64,000 nucleotides of DNA from Marisa cornuarietis. Taxonomy: Eukaryota > Mollusca > Gastropoda > Architaenioglossa > Ampullariidae. Each line of letters begins with the position of its first letter. The stretch's first letter is position 1. The notes under the pieces are model-generated. The model ran no database searches. It saw only the letters and a list, made by a program, of their open reading frames with translations, and was not told the DNA's origin. Positions 60,042-64,000 of the stretch are shown in pieces. The stretch covers positions 888,501-952,500 of the forward strand of contig SMMW01000540.1 of assembly GCA_004794655.1 (NCBI GenBank). The letters are read 5' to 3'. Position numbers and translations under genes: made by a program.

Positions 60042-60722
60042 AGGTATCAATGTGGTGAGTAGTAAAAGTTTCTAGTGATACAATTAGCTAAATCGGGTAT
60101 CAATGTGGTGAGTAGTAGAAGTTTTCTAGTGATACGATTAGCTAAATCGGGTATAAATGTGATGAGTAGTCGAAGTTTTCTAGTGATACGATTAGCTAAA
60201 TTGGGTATCAATGTGGTGAGTAGTCAAAGTTTTCTAGTGATACGATTAGCTAAATCAGGTATCAATGTGGTGAGTAGTCGAAGTTTTCTAGTGATACGAT
60301 TAGCTCGGGTATCAATGTGGTGAGTAGTAGAGGTTTTCTAGTGATACGATTAGCTAAATCGGGTATCAATGTGGTGAGTAGTGGAAGCTTTCTAGTGATA
60401 CGATTAGCTAAATCGGGTATCAATGTGGTGAGTAGTGGAAGCTTTCTAGTGATACTATTAGCTAAATCGGGTATCAATGTGATGAGTAGTCGAAGCTTTC
60501 TAGTGATACGATTAGCTAAATCGGGTATCAATGTGGTGAGTAGTGGAAGCTTTCTAGTGATACTATTAGCTAAATCGGGTATCAATGTGATGAGTAGTCG
60601 AAGCTTTCTAGTGATACGATTAGCTAAATCGGGTATCAATGTGGTGAGTAGTGGAAGCTTTCTAGTGATACTATTAGCTAAATCGGGTATCAATGTGATG
60701 AGTAGTCGAAGCTTTCTACTGA
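60042..60722. repeat. 54-bp minisatellite array, about 12 copies
   Basis: The unit is CTAAATCGGGTATCAATGTG, GTGAGTAGTGGAAGCTTTCT and AGTGATACGATTAG (54 bp). As 54 is a multiple of three, a 163-codon frame on plus (18-residue unit like SFLVIRLAKSGINVVSSG) and a 143-codon frame on minus both stay open. No promoter, splice or domain evidence supports either as a gene. An AAGCTT (HindIII) site is present in the right-hand copies and AAGTTT in the left-hand ones. Confidence 0.95.
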
Positions 60723-61223
60723 TAATCAGCCAAGGTTCAAACTTCGAGGCGATCTTTACCTCCGAAGTCGAGTCTACAATACCTGCTTTACGAACCGCTA
60801 TAACATGAAAACCCGTGTGGGAATCGCCATTTTTATTTATTGCTCGGGACCTGAGGGGTGGGGGTGTGTATGGAAGTGTGAAGACTCACACTCTTGCGCC
60901 CGCGCATGAAACGAACTTTGTTTATCCTCGAAGACTCATTTTCATGACTTTCAGAGATGGACGAGACTTCGACTGAGTGGAAAATGAATTGACCAAGTTT
61001 TGTCTTGTTTATGATTTTGTTGTTGCACCTTGTTTATTCCCACACATTCCAGTTAAAGTACTAAAGAATCCTCCCACATTTTAATTCCTAATTGTGAAAG
61101 AGAGGCTCGGGGTTGGGAAAGTCAAACGACGCAGTTTTTGATGTTACAAAATGTTCGCCTCATGCCAACTTCGTTTTCTGCGATACATAATTGTTTCAGA
61201 GGCAGCAACATCCAGCAGACAAC

Positions 61224-61338
61224 ATGATGGTGGCTACTTCATTACTTGTGGTCTGTTCCTTGCTTTTGGTCTCGACCACCGCCCAAACAGCCAACGGCAA
61301 AACCACGAAATCTCCAGGGTCTGTACACTGTTGTCAAT
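61224..61338 (+). CDS. Putative first coding exon of a secreted protein
   Basis: After ATACATAATTGTTTCAG (acceptor, 61199) and 24 bases of 5' UTR, ATG 61224 opens MMVATSLLVVCSLLLVSTTA, a textbook signal peptide (short N-region, hydrophobic core, small residues before a likely cut near STTA-QT). A polar stretch QTANGKTTKSPGSVHCCQ follows, then a strong donor GTATGT at 61339 after 38 codons and one base. This would be a phase-1 exon, the usual phase after signal-peptide exons. No downstream exon was recognised before 64000, so the mature protein is unknown; it could be a secreted peptide or an extracellular domain protein. Confidence 0.45.
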
Positions 61339-61754
61339 GTATGTTATTATATCACAATACGCTCGTCAAGCCAGTCCTGATACTTCTTTAAAATTTTTTG
61401 AATGCTTCCAGTTCAGGACCATTCTTTTCTGGAAAAGTGCACCCGTTTGGGAATAAACATTACTGATATAATTGTAATGAAGGAGGAGGGTTGGGCGTGG
61501 GGTTAGCAACCCCACCCTGTAAAACAACCCTTGCTACAGAAACTGCAACTAATATAATTGTAATATAATCATGTTCAAATCTGTAAATTATCGAATGCAT
61601 TAAAAGATGGTTTATGTCCGCAGGGGTCCTTCGGAAAAGACTGAAGACTCATTTTTTTTACTTAAGACAGACTTAAACAACCTAGCACCATTTCTGTTTT
61701 TATTATTTTTATTATTTTCCTGTTGTTTTATTTTTTTATTCTCTTCTGTTTTTG

Positions 61755-61803
61755 CTGCGCAATGAGCATTCTTTTGAATGGATACCTGCGCAATATAAAT
61801 CGA

Positions 61804-61857
<54 letters not shown>
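61755..61857 (+). repeat. Dispersed repeat R 3' end with (ATC)17 tail
   Basis: GAGCATTCTTTTGAATGGAT, ACCTGCGCAATATAAATCGA then CATCATCATC up to 61855. It matches the 3' end of the copy at 31880-32135 (ATTCTTCTGAATGGATACCTGCGCATTACAAATGGACATCATC on minus, given here in parts only as a comparison of position). The unit-length ATC tail is a retroposon-like end. Confidence 0.7.
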
Positions 61858-62983
61858 TGCTAGAGCTTCCTATGAGTTGTTGTACCGAGTTGTACACTAA
61901 CTGGCGATGTGACTGACCTGGGGAGAGCAGAACTAACTATAAATAGATAACTGGGGCTGTGGAACGTGAGATGTGACGAGTCAGCAGATTTACCAAACAC
62001 CCACCCACTCTCCTTCCTCTCACCCCCCTTCCCCACACCTTTCTCGTTTTTTCCTTTCATAACAATTCCAACAACCACAGCAGCCGCCAGAACGACATCC
62101 CGCCGCCTGGAGCTCGTGCTGGTGCTTGCACAGGAGGTAAATTTAATCTCCACGCAAACTCCGCGGCTGCCAGTAGCAACAAATGAGACCTACGTGTCTT
62201 TTATTCTTCTTTTAAATCTTTTTTTCTGAGTTTATGGTGTCCGCTTACATTTGCACCCGAGTCAGTGCATGACGACACAAGTTTTGAGGAGAATGGTGAT
62301 GGTGGCCGGGTGATGAGGATAACACAAAGCTCTCAGATCTCACTTCCGGTAGAAAGTTTCATCAGAACTTCTCCATCTGATACAAGTCTAAAAAAGCAGC
62401 GACAAGAAAATTCCTCGTAACTTGAAAAGGTTTTAGTTTGTTTATGTCATAAAAAGGCTAACAACCCAATCCAAGCGGGACACAGCCTCATCATCACAAA
62501 CACACATCAGCTTGTGGTTTCCTTTTTCTGAAAAAAAAAAGTGTAGAGCGCGCGCCTTGCTCCTCGAACCCCTCCGGTGAAGGACGCGCGCTTGCATCAA
62601 CTCGACAAGAAGAGAAATTCCCATCATCTTGAGTATTTTTGTGAAGGTATATTCACAGTCGACATGGTGATTTTTTATTTTTTATTTTTGTATATCGCCG
62701 ACATTTTCTGGGTTCTGGCCACTCGGCTCTGTGATTAGTTGCTGAAATACGTTAGTGGTTAAAAAAATATAAAACCTCAGAATTCCGCTAAAAAACATTG
62801 GGGAAGTCGTGAAGAGACTGGCTTTGCAAATAATGTTACAGAAATAAAGTTGATCTGTTCTCACATAGCAGTTGTGAAACGTATGATTGTGGAGAGTTCC
62901 TATTAACTTTCTCTAGTGTTTTCACATCAACCGAACTTTCTACAAGTGCGTCTGGGCAGTCTGTCCGTCCTGCTTACATGCCC

Positions 62984-62985
<2 letters not shown>
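61858..62985. other. Non-coding stretch, nothing recognised
   Basis: Short open frames only. A C-rich tract lies near 62003-62040. No recognised exon or repeat. Confidence 0.35.

Positions 62986-63071
<86 letters not shown>
62986..63071. repeat. (GT)43 microsatellite
   Basis: Uninterrupted GT run of about 86 bp, the longest microsatellite in the window. Confidence 0.98.
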
Positions 63072-63072
<1 letters not shown>

Positions 63073-64000
63073 GTGGAAGAAGTCAGATCCCTTAAACAAT
63101 GTGAAATATTGGGGAAAGTTCTAGGTTGATACAAAAGTTATGACAGAATACAGCGGGAGGGTCCGGCCATCACGTGCAGGTGGGTGTAGCCTGTTTTTGA
63201 AGATCACTAAGGTGAGCACAAACTTTTTCCATGCGAATTTTTTTTTAAGTCTCCGTCCTAGACACCGACAGTCATCACAGATGACGAATGACACTGATGA
63301 ACTCTGCTTGACAACCGTTAAAGTCAGTCTCGAATCTTTTGCTTTGTTGTCAGGCACAGGAAGAATGCACTCACTCGCCATCTGTCTTGTCGCACTTCCT
63401 CCCTTAAAGCGAAGTTTCCTGAAAATGCGCAGTTTTGAAGGCAGGGATTATCTTTCCAGCCACCGCCTTGTTTACCGGGGTAACCATGAACTTGTGGTGT
63501 ATACACGTCCGTGGAGCAACCTTTCTTCCGTTTGTTGATACCCGCCGATGGCGAATTATCTGCGTGACTTCTGTCTGCATCCTGAGGAGCCAGGATTTCT
63601 TATCTGATTAACAAAATTGTTGCCGAAGGACACCGACACCGATCACACAGTCCGTACGAGGCGTTTACTTTCACTTCACGTGTTTTTCATGTAAACCGAT
63701 GAAACAAGTGTGGACTGATTCACTAAATGTTCTTCTCGGGTTCATTTTGACATTTTTTCTTATTGTCCGGACATTCCTGTTTAGTTTGATAAGATTGAAA
63801 AACACTGAATAACATTTTTAAACACTATTTTCATTCCAATGAAACCCCGCTTCCGTTAAAATAAAACGATTGTGGAGAGGAAGGGGAGAGAAGCACATAA
63901 GTAGGTGTTAGAACTTCGATCTCACAAGTCTTACGAAAAAATTTTTGTTAACAAACTTTTTTTTTCAAGAGCAAGCACTCTGCACGGGTAACTCTTGTCA
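63072..64000. other. Non-coding right edge, nothing recognised
   Basis: Overlapping short frames on both strands at 63120-63540 without domains. AT-rich to the end of the window. Confidence 0.35.

Noticed and set aside
60262..60808. Opposed open frames of 163 (+) and 143 (-) codons
   Set aside because: Both are produced by the 54-bp array and cannot both be constrained coding sequences; no other support.

Overview
This is eukaryotic, intron-rich, repeat-rich DNA and not bacterial. It contains spliced genes with GT-AG introns, a ribosomal-protein gene with a 5' TOP start, tRNA-derived SINEs, APE-type LINE relics, MITEs and very many microsatellites. Protein style, SINE types and repeat types suggest a lophotrochozoan, most likely a gastropod mollusc. 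That placement is an inference from general resemblance.

Left part, 1-25 kb, AT-rich and gene-bearing. (1) A complete three-exon gene on + (CDS 2825-5735) encodes a 696-residue LRR-Ig single-pass receptor of the Kekkon/LRRC24 type. Its cytoplasmic tail carries two YXXM motifs, proline-rich motifs and a PDZ-type C-terminus. (2) The first three coding exons of a YIPF5/Yip1A-like Golgi/ER membrane protein lie on - (19264 down to 13515). The exons for its membrane domain are not visible anywhere in the window. (3) A complete five-exon RPL9 (eL9) gene lies on + (TOP start about 21284, CDS 21534-24488, AATAAA at 24499). RPL9 and the YIPF5-like gene are head-to-head about 2 kb apart. YIPF5 introns hold a hAT MITE with a perfect 8-bp target duplication and two LINE relics.

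Right part, 25-64 kb, is mostly non-coding. It contains five unrelated minisatellite arrays (68-bp at 29.9-31.8 kb, 34-bp at 47.8-48.2 kb, 60-bp at 54.1-55.4 kb, 52-bp at 58.2-59.2 kb, 54-bp at 60.0-60.7 kb). It also has SINEs with target duplications, a MITE nested inside another repeat, several LINE 3' fragments, dispersed repeats ending in (ATC)n, and long GT, GAT, AAT and ATC tracts. Only weak genic signals occur there: a plausible signal-peptide exon at 61224-61338 (+), two unidentified minus-strand coding-like segments at 37081-37200 and 38657-38804, and two possible promoter/first-exon regions near 34.2 and 46.7 kb.

I found no operon-like or defence-like system. The points most worth checking are the signalling tail of the LRR-Ig receptor, the missing 3' exons of the YIPF5-like gene (which may place the receptor gene inside a YIPF5 intron), the nested and partly duplicated MITE, and the arrays that stay open in several reading frames.
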